In this document: positions 20,485-28,716 of the stretch, piece by piece
Position numbering within the stretch: position 1 is the first letter of the stretch
Layout: every line of letters begins with the position of its first letter
Translations under genes and position numbers: made by a program
The notes under the pieces: model-generated
Seen by the model: only the letters and a program-made list of their open reading frames with translations
What the model was told of the DNA's origin: nothing
The model's database searches: none
Assembly (NCBI RefSeq): GCF_005406125.1
Contig: NZ_BIXZ01000002.1
Location: 310,001 to 374,000, forward strand
Source of the DNA: Haloarcula mannanilytica
GTDB lineage: Archaea; Halobacteriota; Halobacteria; Halobacteriales; Haloarculaceae
Direction: 5' to 3'
Length of the DNA: 64,000 bases

Positions 20485-21462
20485 TTACTCGCCCTGGGCA
20501 AGCGAGGCCAGCATCGCTTCGAGTTGCACGCGCTCGTTCGCGCCGCGGGTGATCCGGTAATCGGTTTCGCCGATGCGTTCGAGCACCCGGACGGCGGCTT
20601 CGTCGTCGATGTCGAACTCCCAGATGGAGCGGTGCAGTTGGTCGATGATGTCGCCGCCGGCGATGCCCTCTTCGGTCAGCAATCGGTCGAGGGTCGCCCG
20701 GGACGCGGTGAAATCGCCGTCTAGCGCCGACTGGACCATCGTCCGAATCTCTTCCGGGCGGGCCGTCGAGGTGATGGCGTACACCGCCGACTCGTCAACC
20801 GTGTCGCCGCTGACGGAGGCGGCTTGCAGGCCGTTGATGGCTTTCCGCATATCGCCGTCGGCGGCGTAGACCAGCGCGTCCAGTCCGTCCTCGGTCAGTT
20901 CGATGTTCTCTTCGGCGGCGATATGGCGGATTTCCTCGGCGACGGCGTCGTCGGCCAGCGGCGAGAAGCGGAAGACGGCACAGCGCGACTGGATCGGGTC
21001 GATAATCTGGCTGGAGTAGTTACACGAGAGGATGAAGCGGACGTTGTTCGAGAACTGCTCCATCGTCCGGCGCAGTGCTGACTGGGCGTCGGACGTGAGG
21101 GCGTCGGCCTCGTCAAGAAAGATGATGCGGTACTCGACGCCGCCGAAACTGGTTCGGGCGAAGTTCTTGATGCGGTCTCGGACCACGTCGATCCCGCGCT
21201 CGTCGGAGGCGTTCAGTTCGAGGAAGTGCTCGCGCCAGTCCTCGCCGTACAGTTCGCGGGCGATTGCCGTCGCACACGTCGTCTTGCCCGTCCCCGCGGG
21301 GCCGGAAAACAGCATGTGGCTCAGATCGTTGCGCGAGACGTAGCTCTGGAGTCGCCCGACGATGTTTTCGTGGCCCATCACGTCGTCGAGCGTCTGTGGG
21401 CGGTACTTCTCGATCCAGACCTCCTCGCGTCCCGCCCGCGACTCGGACTCGGCCTCACTCAT
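20485..21462 (-). CDS. rfcS: Replication factor C small subunit
   Basis: 325 residues from ATG at 21462 ([20 protein letters not shown]); an upstream in-frame extension was rejected because a TATA box fits the shorter start. Shows Walker A '[11 protein letters not shown]', Walker B '[10 protein letters not shown]', the arginine-finger box '[17 protein letters not shown]' (SRC motif) and RFC boxes. Loads PCNA onto primed DNA together with RfcL. Full length for the family. It is divergent from samp2. Confidence 0.97.
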   Translation of the reverse strand: MSEAESESRAGREEVWIEKYRPQTLDDVMGHENIVGRLQSYVSRNDLSHMLFSGPAGTGKTTCATAIARELYGEDWREHFLELNASDERGIDVVRDRIKNFARTSFGGVEYRIIFLDEADALTSDAQSALRRTMEQFSNNVRFILSCNYSSQIIDPIQSRCAVFRFSPLADDAVAEEIRHIAAEENIELTEDGLDALVYAADGDMRKAINGLQAASVSGDTVDESAVYAITSTARPEEIRTMVQSALDGDFTASRATLDRLLTEEGIAGGDIIDQLHRSIWEFDIDDEAAVRVLERIGETDYRITRGANERVQLEAMLASLAQGE

Positions 21463-21486
21463 GGACGATTGGAGGCGTGGGCCGGT

Positions 21487-21493
21487 CTTAAAC
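21487..21493 (-). promoter_or_regulatory. TATA box for rfcS
   Basis: Minus-strand gtttaag is centred 28 nt from the ATG at 21462, the distance of a leaderless transcript, and decides that start. Confidence 0.55.
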
Positions 21494-21541
21494 CCCGCGT
21501 GATTCGACAGTCTCAGGTGCGTCGGCGGAGTACGCCCGGGC

Positions 21542-21742
21542 ATGCACGTCACCGTCGAAATCGCCGGTGAGGACACGCACGAACTGGAGGTGGGCGACGG
21601 CGCGACCTACGCCGACCTGCTCGCGCCGGTCGACCTGAGCCCCCACGAGGTGTCGGTCCTTGTCGACGGCGAACACGTGCCGACGGACCAGCCCGTTGAG
21701 CACGACCACGTGCGGGTCGTCAGGCTCATCAAAGGCGGATAA
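21542..21742 (+). CDS. samp2: SAMP2-type ubiquitin-like small archaeal modifier protein
   Basis: 66 residues with a beta-grasp pattern ([43 protein letters not shown]) and a C-terminal Gly-Gly. The 'LSPHEV(S/T)VLVDG' core and LIKGG end match Haloferax SAMP2 as I remember it. SAMPs are adenylated by UbaA, attached to lysines of target proteins, and donate sulfur for tRNA thiolation. No ubaA is nearby. The stop is 24 nt before the chosen GNAT start on the same strand. Confidence 0.9.
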   Translation: MHVTVEIAGEDTHELEVGDGATYADLLAPVDLSPHEVSVLVDGEHVPTDQPVEHDHVRVVRLIKGG

Positions 21743-21766
21743 GTGGCAGAACAGCAGGCCACAGCC

Positions 21767-22147
21767 ATGCATGTCCGTCCAGCAAACACCGACGAAGTGC
21801 CCGCAGTAATGAACGTCCTCGACGGCGCAGTTCTCTCGATAACCGTTGAAACAGTCCGAGTGGGCGTCGAGGACGGCGGGACGCTCGTCGCGGTGTCGGG
21901 CGATGACCCGGCAGACGGGCGCATCCTCGGCGCACTCGTGCTCGATGGAACTCACATCGAAGCCGTCGCGGTCCGGCGGCGTCGGCGCGGACAAGGCATC
22001 GGGACGGCGCTCGTCGAGGCCGCTCTGGACCGACGTAACCGGGTCACTGCCGAGTTCGACGCGGACGTGCGACCGTTCTACGAGGCATTAGGGTTCAACA
22101 TCGAACCACTGGACGAAGCCGAGCGTTTTCGCGGCGAGCGTCCGTAG
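21767..22147 (+). CDS. GNAT-family N-acetyltransferase
   Basis: 126 residues from ATG at 21767 (MHVRPANTDEVPAVMNVLDG); a GTG at 21743 directly after samp2 is an alternative. The acetyl-CoA loop is visible as 'VAVRRRRRGQGIGTALVEAAL', followed by 'VRPFYEALGF'. Short, minimal GNAT; substrate unknown. Probably co-transcribed with samp2. Lysine acetylation competing with sampylation would be an attractive idea but is only speculation. Confidence 0.85.
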   Translation: MHVRPANTDEVPAVMNVLDGAVLSITVETVRVGVEDGGTLVAVSGDDPADGRILGALVLDGTHIEAVAVRRRRRGQGIGTALVEAALDRRNRVTAEFDADVRPFYEALGFNIEPLDEAERFRGERP

Positions 22148-22200
22148 CCGTCACAATTTCTCAGGAATATGCCGCAACCGTTGGCACAGCGTCGTAACAT

Positions 22201-22210
22201 TCTTTAGATA
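22201..22210 (+). promoter_or_regulatory. TATA box for the RDD gene
   Basis: tctttagata is centred about 28 nt upstream of the ATG at 22234, consistent with a leaderless transcript. Confidence 0.45.
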
Positions 22211-22233
22211 GTTTCGAGAACGATTTTAAGACA

Positions 22234-22809
22234 ATGGCAGCAACTGTCTCTGAAAACGCGGTCGCGGCTCGGGGTGACCGGGTCGTTGCGTACCTCATCG
22301 ATTTCGCCCTCCTGAGCGCCGTCGCGTTCGGGTTGTGGCTCGTCACGTTCGTTCTCAATACAGTCCTCTCGGTCGGAGCGATGGCCGCCGCCTCGCCTGA
22401 GAGCCCAGGCGCGATGGGCGGCGGGTCGATGCTGGCCGCGGGGCTGCTGGGCATCGTCATCAACTTCGTCCTGTGGCTCGCCATCGGTGCGGTGCTCGTT
22501 TACTACTTCGGCTACTACGCCGAGTCGAACGAAACAGTCGGAAAGCGGTCCCAGAACGTCGCGGTCGTCGACGAGAACGGCACGCCGCCGTCCCAACGGG
22601 ACCGTCTGGTCCGGACAGCGGTCCTGCTCGCCCCGTTCCCGATCATGCTCCTGCTGGGCGGTATTCTCGGTGGATTCGGGTTCGTGTTCGCGTCCGTTCT
22701 GATGGCCGGTTGGCTCCTCGTCGAGGCGGCTGTCATGTTCGTGAGCGACGACGCACAGCGCCTTGGTGACCGCGTGGCCGGCACGTACGTCGTCAGCGCG
22801 GACCAGTAA
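22234..22809 (+). CDS. RDD-family membrane protein
   Basis: 191 residues. The RDD signature is seen at the start ('AARGDRVVAYLIDFALL', R-x(3)-Y-x(2)-D) and near the end ('AQRLGDRVAGTYVV'). Four hydrophobic segments lie between, with a Gly/Met-rich loop after the first. RDD proteins are integral membrane proteins, some implicated in Na+/H+ transport; function here is unknown. It converges with the phosphohexomutase gene 2 nt away. Confidence 0.85.
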   Translation: MAATVSENAVAARGDRVVAYLIDFALLSAVAFGLWLVTFVLNTVLSVGAMAAASPESPGAMGGGSMLAAGLLGIVINFVLWLAIGAVLVYYFGYYAESNETVGKRSQNVAVVDENGTPPSQRDRLVRTAVLLAPFPIMLLLGGILGGFGFVFASVLMAGWLLVEAAVMFVSDDAQRLGDRVAGTYVVSADQ

Positions 22810-22811
22810 GT

Positions 22812-24209
22812 TCAGACCAGCGGCTCAACCAGCTCGCGGCCCGCATCGAGTAATTCCTCGACACGCTCGTCGCTCCCGGCCTCAGCATAGACGCGGAGCT
22901 TCGGTTCCGTGCCCGAGGGTCGGACAAGCACCCACGTCCCGTCTTCGAGTCTGATCTTGAACCCATCCACGGTGTTGATACCGTCGACAGCGACCCCCGC
23001 TAGCGTCTCCGGGAGCGCGACTTCGAGGTCTTCGAGGACTGGGTTTTTTCGCTCTTCCGGACAGTCGACGCTGATCCGGCTCTGGTGGATTTCGCCGTGT
23101 TCGTCGAGCAGGCGGTCGACGCGGGCGTCGAGCGGTTCCTCGTACTCGGCGGCGGCGGCGACCAGCGCCACCAGCACGCCGTCCTTGTTCCGGAGGTGGT
23201 CCGGCAGGCCGAAGCCGCCGGACTCTTCGCCGCCGAACAGCGCGTCGTGGTCGGCCATTGCCTCAGCGACCCACTTGAATCCGACGGCGACCTCGTGGAC
23301 GTTCTGGCCGTGGGCCTCCGCCACCCGGTCGACGATACTGGAGGTCGAGACCGTCCGGACCACGTCCCCTGTCCCGTCCTCCAGCAGGAAGTCGTACATC
23401 GCGGCGAAAAACAGGTTCGGGTCCAGATAGCCGCGGTCGGGCGTGACGACGCCGATACGGTCAGCATCGCCGTCGTTGATGATCCCCAGCGCAGCGTCGC
23501 CGTCGCTGACTTCGGCCACCAGCCCCTCGGCGTTCTCCGCCGACGGCTCGGGCGACCCGCCGCCAAAGTCGGGGTCCTGCTCGCAGTTGAGTCGAGTCAC
23601 GTCAGCGCCGGCCGCTTCGAGGAGTTCGTCGGTAACGCCGCGGCCGCTGCCATACAGCGCGTCGTAGGCGACCGGCAGACCTTCGAGGTCGGTGTCGACG
23701 TAGTCGAGCGCATGCTGCTGGTACGGGCCGATGAGGTCCTCTTCCGTTCGCTCGCCCCATTCGTCCTCGGGCAGCGGGTCGAGGACGGCGAGGTTCTCCT
23801 CGAAGGCGGCCGTCCAGTCGGGCAGGGCCGGCGCGCCGTCGCCCGGGATGAACTTCACGCCGTTGTATTCGGGCGGGTTGTGGCTGGCCGTAATCTGGAG
23901 CGCCCCCGCGAGGTCGCGGTCTTTCACCGTCCAGGCGACGATTGGCGTCGGCGTGTCCCGGTCCGGTAGGAGTACGTCGAAGCCGTTCGCGCGCAAGACG
24001 TGTGCGAGCTCATCGGCGAACCCGGGCGAGGTCTCGCGGGCGTCGTACCCGATGGCGACGGTACCCGTCGCCCCACGCTCGGCGAGTGTTGTGGCGACGG
24101 CCTGCCCCACCATCCGGACTCGCGGCTCCGTGAACACGTCCAGCGTCGCCCGCCAGCCGTCCGTCCCGAAGGCGATTGCGCCTGCGTCGACATCCGCGTC
24201 GTTGTCCAT
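22812..24209 (-). CDS. Phosphohexomutase (phosphoglucomutase/phosphomannomutase family)
   Basis: 465 residues. Contains 'FGTDGWRA', the phosphoserine loop 'TASHNPPEYNGVKF', metal loop 'NDGDADRIGVV', sugar loop 'GGEESGG' and phosphate-binding 'RPSGTEPKLRVY'. Interconverts hexose 1- and 6-phosphates; phosphoglucomutase, phosphomannomutase and phosphoglucosamine mutase cannot be told apart by eye. A second family member lies 3 kb away on the other strand. Full length. Confidence 0.93.
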   Translation of the reverse strand: MDNDADVDAGAIAFGTDGWRATLDVFTEPRVRMVGQAVATTLAERGATGTVAIGYDARETSPGFADELAHVLRANGFDVLLPDRDTPTPIVAWTVKDRDLAGALQITASHNPPEYNGVKFIPGDGAPALPDWTAAFEENLAVLDPLPEDEWGERTEEDLIGPYQQHALDYVDTDLEGLPVAYDALYGSGRGVTDELLEAAGADVTRLNCEQDPDFGGGSPEPSAENAEGLVAEVSDGDAALGIINDGDADRIGVVTPDRGYLDPNLFFAAMYDFLLEDGTGDVVRTVSTSSIVDRVAEAHGQNVHEVAVGFKWVAEAMADHDALFGGEESGGFGLPDHLRNKDGVLVALVAAAAEYEEPLDARVDRLLDEHGEIHQSRISVDCPEERKNPVLEDLEVALPETLAGVAVDGINTVDGFKIRLEDGTWVLVRPSGTEPKLRVYAEAGSDERVEELLDAGRELVEPLV

Positions 24210-24380
24210 GTCCCGCGGTTCTCAGCCCCCCGACAAAAAATCACGCCCCATCACCTCTCTTTCATTTCCAGTCGTCCCACAGGTGGAACCAGGGATAGCT
24301 ACCCGGGACGGCGACGCTATCACATGATACCCACGACCAGCCGATTGTGGGGGCGACTCATGTCCGGCCGGTGCCGACTC

Positions 24381-24462
24381 ATACGGATTAGTGTAGCAAT
24401 TTACCGGTGTCTACCGACCACGGGGTCGGCGAAATCCGAAAATAATCTACACTAATCCGTAT
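24381..24462. repeat. Perfect 16-bp inverted repeat with 50-nt spacer
   Basis: Left arm 24381-24396 (atacggattagtgtag) and right arm 24447-24462 (ctacactaatccgtat) are exact inverse complements. The right arm ends at the final base of the GIY-YIG stop codon. The 82-bp unit could be a miniature inverted-repeat element or a long-stem RNA structure. No clear target-site duplication flanks it. The gap from 24210 to the left arm is otherwise featureless except for a T-run on the minus strand (24233-24239). Confidence 0.75.
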
Positions 24463-24746
24463 CAGGTTTCGAAGGCCGCTTCGGCGTCACTGCTCTCGAC
24501 GAGGCGTTCCTTCTCCGCCCGGCTAAACTGCTTGATCTCGTACTCGCGGCTCATCGCCGCGGACTGTGAGTCGAACGTCTCGACGTGGACCAGTTCGACT
24601 GGCGTCCGGCCGCGCGTGTACTTCGCGCCGTCACCGGCGTCGTGTTCGCGGACGCGGCGCTCCACGTCGGTCGTGTAGCCAGTGTAAAACGTGTCGTCGC
24701 TACAGTGGAGGACGTACACGTAGTAAGGGCTCCGCGTGGTGGTCAT
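24462..24746 (-). CDS. GIY-YIG nuclease-domain protein (YhbQ/UPF0213-like)
   Basis: 94 residues: the GIY-YIG core '[20 protein letters not shown]', the Arg helix '[11 protein letters not shown]', and '[22 protein letters not shown]' with the metal-binding Glu. Single-domain members of this type are small cytoplasmic nucleases of unclear function, suggested to act in DNA repair. A zinc microprotein gene lies 27 nt upstream on the same strand, so the pair may be one transcript. Confidence 0.9.
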   Translation of the reverse strand: MTTTRSPYYVYVLHCSDDTFYTGYTTDVERRVREHDAGDGAKYTRGRTPVELVHVETFDSQSAAMSREYEIKQFSRAEKERLVESSDAEAAFET

Positions 24747-24773
24747 CGCACGATGCTCCCAGCCCAGTGGGCC

Positions 24774-24923
24774 TCACACTTCTTGGGCGCGCTCTCTCGA
24801 TACCTCGGCAATGCCAGCGTTCGCCGAGCAGTTCGGGCAGGCCCGGATGTGTCCACGTTGGTCCGCGAACACACGGGCAAACTTGTCAGAGACGTGCGCG
24901 CCGCAATGATCACATTCAGGCAT
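24774..24923 (-). CDS. 49-residue zinc-finger microprotein
   Basis: From ATG at 24923 to TGA at 24774-24776. Begins MPECDHCGAHVSDKFARVFA and contains two CxxC pairs (PECDHCG, ACPNCSA) spaced 22 residues apart. The plan closely resembles the other microprotein at 28717-28875 (MPEC..CG....ARVF......CP.C). Probably the haloarchaeal single zinc-finger type (DUF7563-like, from memory). Located 27 nt upstream of the GIY-YIG gene on the same strand. Confidence 0.8.
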   Translation of the reverse strand: MPECDHCGAHVSDKFARVFADQRGHIRACPNCSANAGIAEVSRERAQEV

Positions 24924-24985
24924 CGTGTTCGTCGGCGACACCACCGCCGACGCATATTCCTATGCGTGTGGGACACATAGTCGTT

Positions 24986-25003
24986 TACCCAAATGGTTGG
25001 GTA
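24986..25003. repeat. Short hairpin between larB and a zinc microprotein gene
   Basis: tacccaa-atgg-ttgggta: 7-bp arms, 4-nt loop. It lies between the 3' end of larB (minus strand, stop 25029) and the next minus-strand gene (start 24923), so it could end larB transcription or control the microprotein. Confidence 0.4.
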
Positions 25004-25028
25004 TTCTCTCCCAAATCCGGCGGGACCG

Positions 25029-25790
25029 TTACCGCGCATCGTCGAGCTGTCTGGCGATGAGGCCGGCCTGCGTGCCGGCGGTGAACCCAGCGTCGATATT
25101 CACCACGGAGAGGGCGGTGCAGGACTGGAGCAGCCCCGAAAGCGCCGCCTCCCCCTCGCCGCCGTGCCCGTAGCCCGTCGAGACGGGCAGGCCGATGATC
25201 GGGACATCCACGAGCCCGGCGATGACCGTTGGGAGCGCGCCTTCGCGGCCCGCGGCGATGATAAGTACGTCCTGGTCCCGGAACGCATCGACCGCATCTA
25301 TCGTCCGGGCGAGACTCGCGACGCCGACATCGTCGATGCGGGTCACGGTCGCACCCATCTCCTCGGCGATGAGCGCGGCTTCCCCGGCCGGGACGGCATC
25401 CGACGTGCCAGCTGTGATGATGCCCACAGAAGCATCTAGAGAGGGGCGCTCGAACGACGGCGTTGTCGCCACCAGCCAGTTCGAGCGGTCGTCCCATCGG
25501 ACCGTCGCGTCGGGGACAACCTCGGCCAGCCGCTCCCGAACAGTGTTCGCGGTGTCCGTATCGAGCCGCGTCACGATAGCCCGGTCCGTGGTTTCGATGG
25601 CTGTCGCCGCCAGGTCTGCGACCTCGCCCGGGGTCTTCCCCTCTGCGAGGACGGCTTCGGGGACGCCCGCGCGGTCCTCCCGGGCGGCGTCGAACCGACC
25701 GGCCCCGCTGGTCGCATAGCCCGCAAGCGCCGCCTCGGCCTCCGCTGGAGAGAGGTCACCCGCCGCAACCGATTCGAGTATGTCACGCAT
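25029..25790 (-). CDS. larB: LarB-type nickel-pincer cofactor biosynthesis protein
   Basis: 253 residues. The N-terminal helical part ('MRDILESVAAGDLSPAEAEA', 'FDAAREDRAGVPEAVLAEGKTP') and the AIR-carboxylase-like C-terminal half ('GIITAGTSDAVPAGEAAL', 'AAGREGALPTVIAGLVDVPIIGLPVS', 'GYGHGGEGEAAL') match LarB, which carboxylates and hydrolyses nicotinic acid adenine dinucleotide in making the nickel-pincer nucleotide of lactate racemase. No larA, larC or larE is in this window. Full length. Confidence 0.9.
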   Translation of the reverse strand: MRDILESVAAGDLSPAEAEAALAGYATSGAGRFDAAREDRAGVPEAVLAEGKTPGEVADLAATAIETTDRAIVTRLDTDTANTVRERLAEVVPDATVRWDDRSNWLVATTPSFERPSLDASVGIITAGTSDAVPAGEAALIAEEMGATVTRIDDVGVASLARTIDAVDAFRDQDVLIIAAGREGALPTVIAGLVDVPIIGLPVSTGYGHGGEGEAALSGLLQSCTALSVVNIDAGFTAGTQAGLIARQLDDAR

Positions 25791-26045
25791 AGAGCCAACT
25801 CGGCGACCCGACCACTCCTATCCGTCGGTCCGGAGTCGGCGTCCGTATCTATCATGGTCGAACCTGTATGAGCGCGCGTGAACCTCGCTCGACCGGATTT
25901 ACAGAATAATAGCCGTCTGCTACCGCTCGAACCGTGTATTCTGACGTGTGGGGACGGTCAGAATACCAGATTTATAAGGGGTTACGTGCCGTATAACGCC
26001 TCAGACTGCCGGGAATAGCGGCGAGAGCGAACGGATTGGAGAAAG

Positions 26046-26053
26046 TATATAAG
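26046..26053 (+). promoter_or_regulatory. TATA box for the DUF1931 gene
   Basis: tatataag lies 26-33 nt upstream of the ATG at 26079, in an AT-rich island; one of the clearest promoters of the window, implying a leaderless transcript. Confidence 0.65.
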
Positions 26054-26078
26054 TAACCCCCGTCGATACCTCGTCTGT

Positions 26079-26246
26079 ATGGCAGACCTAATCGTCAAAG
26101 CCGCCGTTAAGGAAGAGCTCAGCGACATGAACGTAGCGTCCGACTTCTACGACGCACTCGACGAGGAAGTCGAAGAGCTGCTTCAGGACGCAGCCCGCCG
26201 CGCTGACGAGAACGACCGCAAGACAGTCCAGCCGCGCGACCTGTAA
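26079..26246 (+). CDS. DUF1931 histone-fold-like small protein
   Basis: 55 residues (MADLIVKAAVKEELSDMNVA ... ending KTVQPRDL). Acidic, with the helix-loop-helix look of a single histone fold; the end 'DRKTVQPRDL' resembles the histone 'RKT(I/V)xxxD(I/L)' loop. DUF1931 proteins are known to have a histone-like fold, but this acidic version is unlikely to wrap DNA in the classical way. Strong upstream TATA box suggests high expression. Followed by a T-run terminator. Confidence 0.85.
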   Translation: MADLIVKAAVKEELSDMNVASDFYDALDEEVEELLQDAARRADENDRKTVQPRDL

Positions 26247-26247
26247 G

Positions 26248-26270
26248 GTCGTTTTGAGCGACGTTTTTTT
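26248..26270 (+). terminator. T-run terminator after the DUF1931 gene
   Basis: gtcg...cgac forms a short stem (26248-26251 with 26259-26262) followed by seven T at 26264-26270, between the convergent DUF1931 and rpiA genes. T-runs terminate archaeal transcription. Confidence 0.5.
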
Positions 26271-26292
26271 GACGCAACCCGACCAGCGACAG

Positions 26293-26979
26293 CTACGTCG
26301 ACAGTTCCCGGACGGTGACGCCGTCGGCGGTACCGACGTGGACCTCGTCGGCCATATCGACGAACAGCCCGTGCTCGACGACGCCGGGGAGTGTCGAGAG
26401 GTCACTGGCGAGCCCTGCGGGGTCCTCGATGTCGCCGAAATCACAGTCGAGGACGAGGTTCCCGTTGTCGGTGACGACCGGCCCGTCCTTGCGCTCCGCG
26501 CGGCGCAGTTCCGGGTCGCCGCCCAGCTCGGCGACGGCCACGGCGACCGTCGAGCGGGCCATCGGGAGCACTTCGACCGGGACTGGGACTGAGAGGTGGT
26601 CGGCCTCCTTGGTCGGGTCAGCGACGACGAGGAAGCGGTCGGCGCTCGCATCGACCACCTTCTCGCGGGCGTGGGCCGCACCGCCGCCCTTTATCAGGTC
26701 GCCGCCGGCCACCTCGTCGGCCCCGTCGATAGCGAGGTCGACCGACACGTCGTCGAGGTCGGCCAGCGGAATCCCGCAGTCACGGGCCAGTTCGCGGGAC
26801 TGGAACGACGTGGGGACACCGACGATGTCGAGGCCGGCATCGACCGCCCGCCCGATTGCGCGGATAGCGTGGGCCGCGGTCGACCCCGTCCCGAGGCCGA
26901 CGACCATGCCGTCTTCGACCGCCTCGGCCGCCGATTCCCCCGCTGCCTGTTTCGCCGCGTCGGAGCCGCCCTGTTTCAT
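26293..26979 (-). CDS. rpiA: Ribose-5-phosphate isomerase A
   Basis: 228 residues from ATG at 26979 (MKQGGSDAAKQAAGESAAEA). Conserved RpiA blocks: 'VGLGTGSTAAHAI', 'AIDGADEV', 'LIKGGGAAHAREKVV', 'VVADPTKEADHL' and 'DNGNLVLDCDFG'. Interconverts ribose 5-phosphate and ribulose 5-phosphate for nucleotide synthesis. Full length. Divergent from a 58-residue zinc microprotein gene 58 nt away; convergent with the DUF1931 gene. Confidence 0.95.
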   Translation of the reverse strand: MKQGGSDAAKQAAGESAAEAVEDGMVVGLGTGSTAAHAIRAIGRAVDAGLDIVGVPTSFQSRELARDCGIPLADLDDVSVDLAIDGADEVAGGDLIKGGGAAHAREKVVDASADRFLVVADPTKEADHLSVPVPVEVLPMARSTVAVAVAELGGDPELRRAERKDGPVVTDNGNLVLDCDFGDIEDPAGLASDLSTLPGVVEHGLFVDMADEVHVGTADGVTVRELST

Positions 26980-27037
26980 GTGCGGTGGGTCGACAGACGC
27001 GGACAAAACGTTTGTTTTCCCGGCCGCAACTGTTCGT

Positions 27038-27214
27038 ATGCCCGACTGCACGTTTTGTGGCTGTCCGGTCGAGGCGCACGACCCCGTGTTCGTCAGCGAT
27101 TCGCCCGACGAAGACCCGACGGCACAGTTCTGCAACTACGGCTGTCTGGCGGCCCACATCGACGAGGCAGGTCTGGCTACCGGGACGGCCTGTGAGTGGT
27201 CGCCGGGGCAATGA
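27038..27214 (+). CDS. 58-residue Cys-rich microprotein (treble-clef-like)
   Basis: From ATG at 27038 to TGA at 27212-27214. Product begins MPDCTFCGCPVEAHDPVF and later has QFCNYGCLAAH. The CxxC...CxxxC plus His layout resembles MYM/TRASH-type treble-clef zinc sites. Acidic between the two Cys pairs (SDSPDEDPTAQ). Divergent from rpiA; not obviously linked in function. Unknown role. Confidence 0.75.
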   Translation: MPDCTFCGCPVEAHDPVFVSDSPDEDPTAQFCNYGCLAAHIDEAGLATGTACEWSPGQ

Positions 27215-27297
27215 GGGTACGGTAGTGGACACCGTCGGCTTGAGGATCTGTTCGATGCCGGATGGATTTTAGGGGCGGCCCGACGCAGGGGCCAGTA

Positions 27298-28614
27298 ATG
27301 ATACAGTTCGGAACGAGCGGCATCCGCGGTCCCGTCGGCGAGACGGTCACGGCCGAGGTGGCGCTCTCGGTGGGGCGGGCACTGGGCATCGACTGCGAGC
27401 GGGTGGTCGTCGGCCGGGACCCGCGAGCGAGCGGCGAGTACCTGCAGGCGGCGCTGGTAGCCGGCCTCCGGGAGAGCGGCGTCAACGTGATCGACCTCGG
27501 CGGCGCGGCGACGCCCACCATCGGACGGGCGGTGGCGTGGCAGGACGCTGACGCCGGTGTTGCGATAACGGCCAGCCACAACCCGCCGGAAGACAACGGC
27601 ATCAAGCTCTGGCAACCCAGCGGGCAGGCCTTCGACGCTGACCTCCGGGCGACCATCGAGCAGCGGCTGGCCGACGGGGCGTTCGAGCCGGCGGCGTGGG
27701 ACGAAAGCGGCGACAGCGAGTCCTGGGACGCCAGCCAGCGCCACGTCGAGGCATTAGTCGCAGAAGTGGGCGAGACAGACCTCAATAGCCACGTTATCGT
27801 TGACCTCGGCAACGGCGCGGGCCGGGTCAGCGTCGACGCCCTCTCAGCGCTTGGCTGTGCCGTCGAGACGCTCAACGGCCAGCCCGACGGCGCGTTCCCG
27901 GGCCGACCCTCGGAGCCGAAAGCCGAGAACTGCGAGTCGCTGGCGACGCTGGTGGCCGAGTCCGACGCCGACCTCGGGGTCGCACACGACGGCGACGCCG
28001 ACCGGATGCGGGCGGTCGCGGCCGACGGAACTTTCCTCTCCGGCGACGTGCTGCTGGCCGTGTTCGCCCGCGCTGCGGCGTCACCGGGCGAACGGGTCGC
28101 CGTGCCGGTCGATACGAGCCTCGCGGTCGCGGACCACCTCGACGACATCGACGTGACCGTCGAGTACACCCCGGTCGGGGACGTGTACGTCGCCGAGGCC
28201 GCGAGCGCCGAGGGCGTGGCCTTCGGCGGGGAGCCAAGCGGCGCGTGGATCTGGCCCGACCGGACGCTGTGTCCGGACGGCCCGCTAGCGGCCTGTACCG
28301 TCGCAGCGCTGGACAGCGAGCGGCCGCTGGGCGACCGTGCCGCCGACGTGCCGGACTACCCCATCCGCCGGGACAGCGTCGAAACCGACGCGAAGGCGGC
28401 GGTAATGGACCGCGTTCGGGAGACGGTAGTCGACGCCTACGACGACGTGACGACGCTCGACGGCGTCCGCGTCGATCTGGGCGACGCGTGGTTCCTCCTG
28501 CGGGCCAGCGGCACCCAGCCACTGGTTCGGATCACCGCCGAAGCCCGCGACCCCGACCGTGTCGACACGGTGTTCGAGGAGTCACGGGCGCTCCTGACCG
28601 ATGCGTTGCTCTGA
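27298..28614 (+). CDS. glmM: Phosphohexomutase (phosphoglucosamine mutase-like)
   Basis: 438 residues from ATG at 27298 (MIQFGTSGIRGPVGETVTAE); an ATG 12 codons earlier was rejected as it adds an unfamily-like extension. Shows 'FGTSGIRG', 'TASHNPPEDNGIKLW', 'HDGDADRMRAV', 'GGEPSGAW' and 'RASGTQPLVRITAEA'. The 'FGTSGIRG' start is typical of archaeal phosphoglucosamine mutases, making glucosamine 1-phosphate for UDP-GlcNAc; other sugar specificities are possible. A paralogue lies 3 kb upstream on the opposite strand. Confidence 0.88.
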   Translation: MIQFGTSGIRGPVGETVTAEVALSVGRALGIDCERVVVGRDPRASGEYLQAALVAGLRESGVNVIDLGGAATPTIGRAVAWQDADAGVAITASHNPPEDNGIKLWQPSGQAFDADLRATIEQRLADGAFEPAAWDESGDSESWDASQRHVEALVAEVGETDLNSHVIVDLGNGAGRVSVDALSALGCAVETLNGQPDGAFPGRPSEPKAENCESLATLVAESDADLGVAHDGDADRMRAVAADGTFLSGDVLLAVFARAAASPGERVAVPVDTSLAVADHLDDIDVTVEYTPVGDVYVAEAASAEGVAFGGEPSGAWIWPDRTLCPDGPLAACTVAALDSERPLGDRAADVPDYPIRRDSVETDAKAAVMDRVRETVVDAYDDVTTLDGVRVDLGDAWFLLRASGTQPLVRITAEARDPDRVDTVFEESRALLTDALL

Positions 28615-28716
28615 CGAACGGCACGCGAGAGAAGAGCGGTCACTTGTGAACGCGACCGGAAAGGAGAGTCCCCGCAACCATTCGGTCACAGGGCGGCGGT
28701 TCCTGCCCCGGTTCGA

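Noticed and set aside
24381-24462. Complete insertion sequence bounded by the 16-bp inverted ends
   Set aside because: Only 50 nt lie between the arms, with no transposase, and no clear target duplication.
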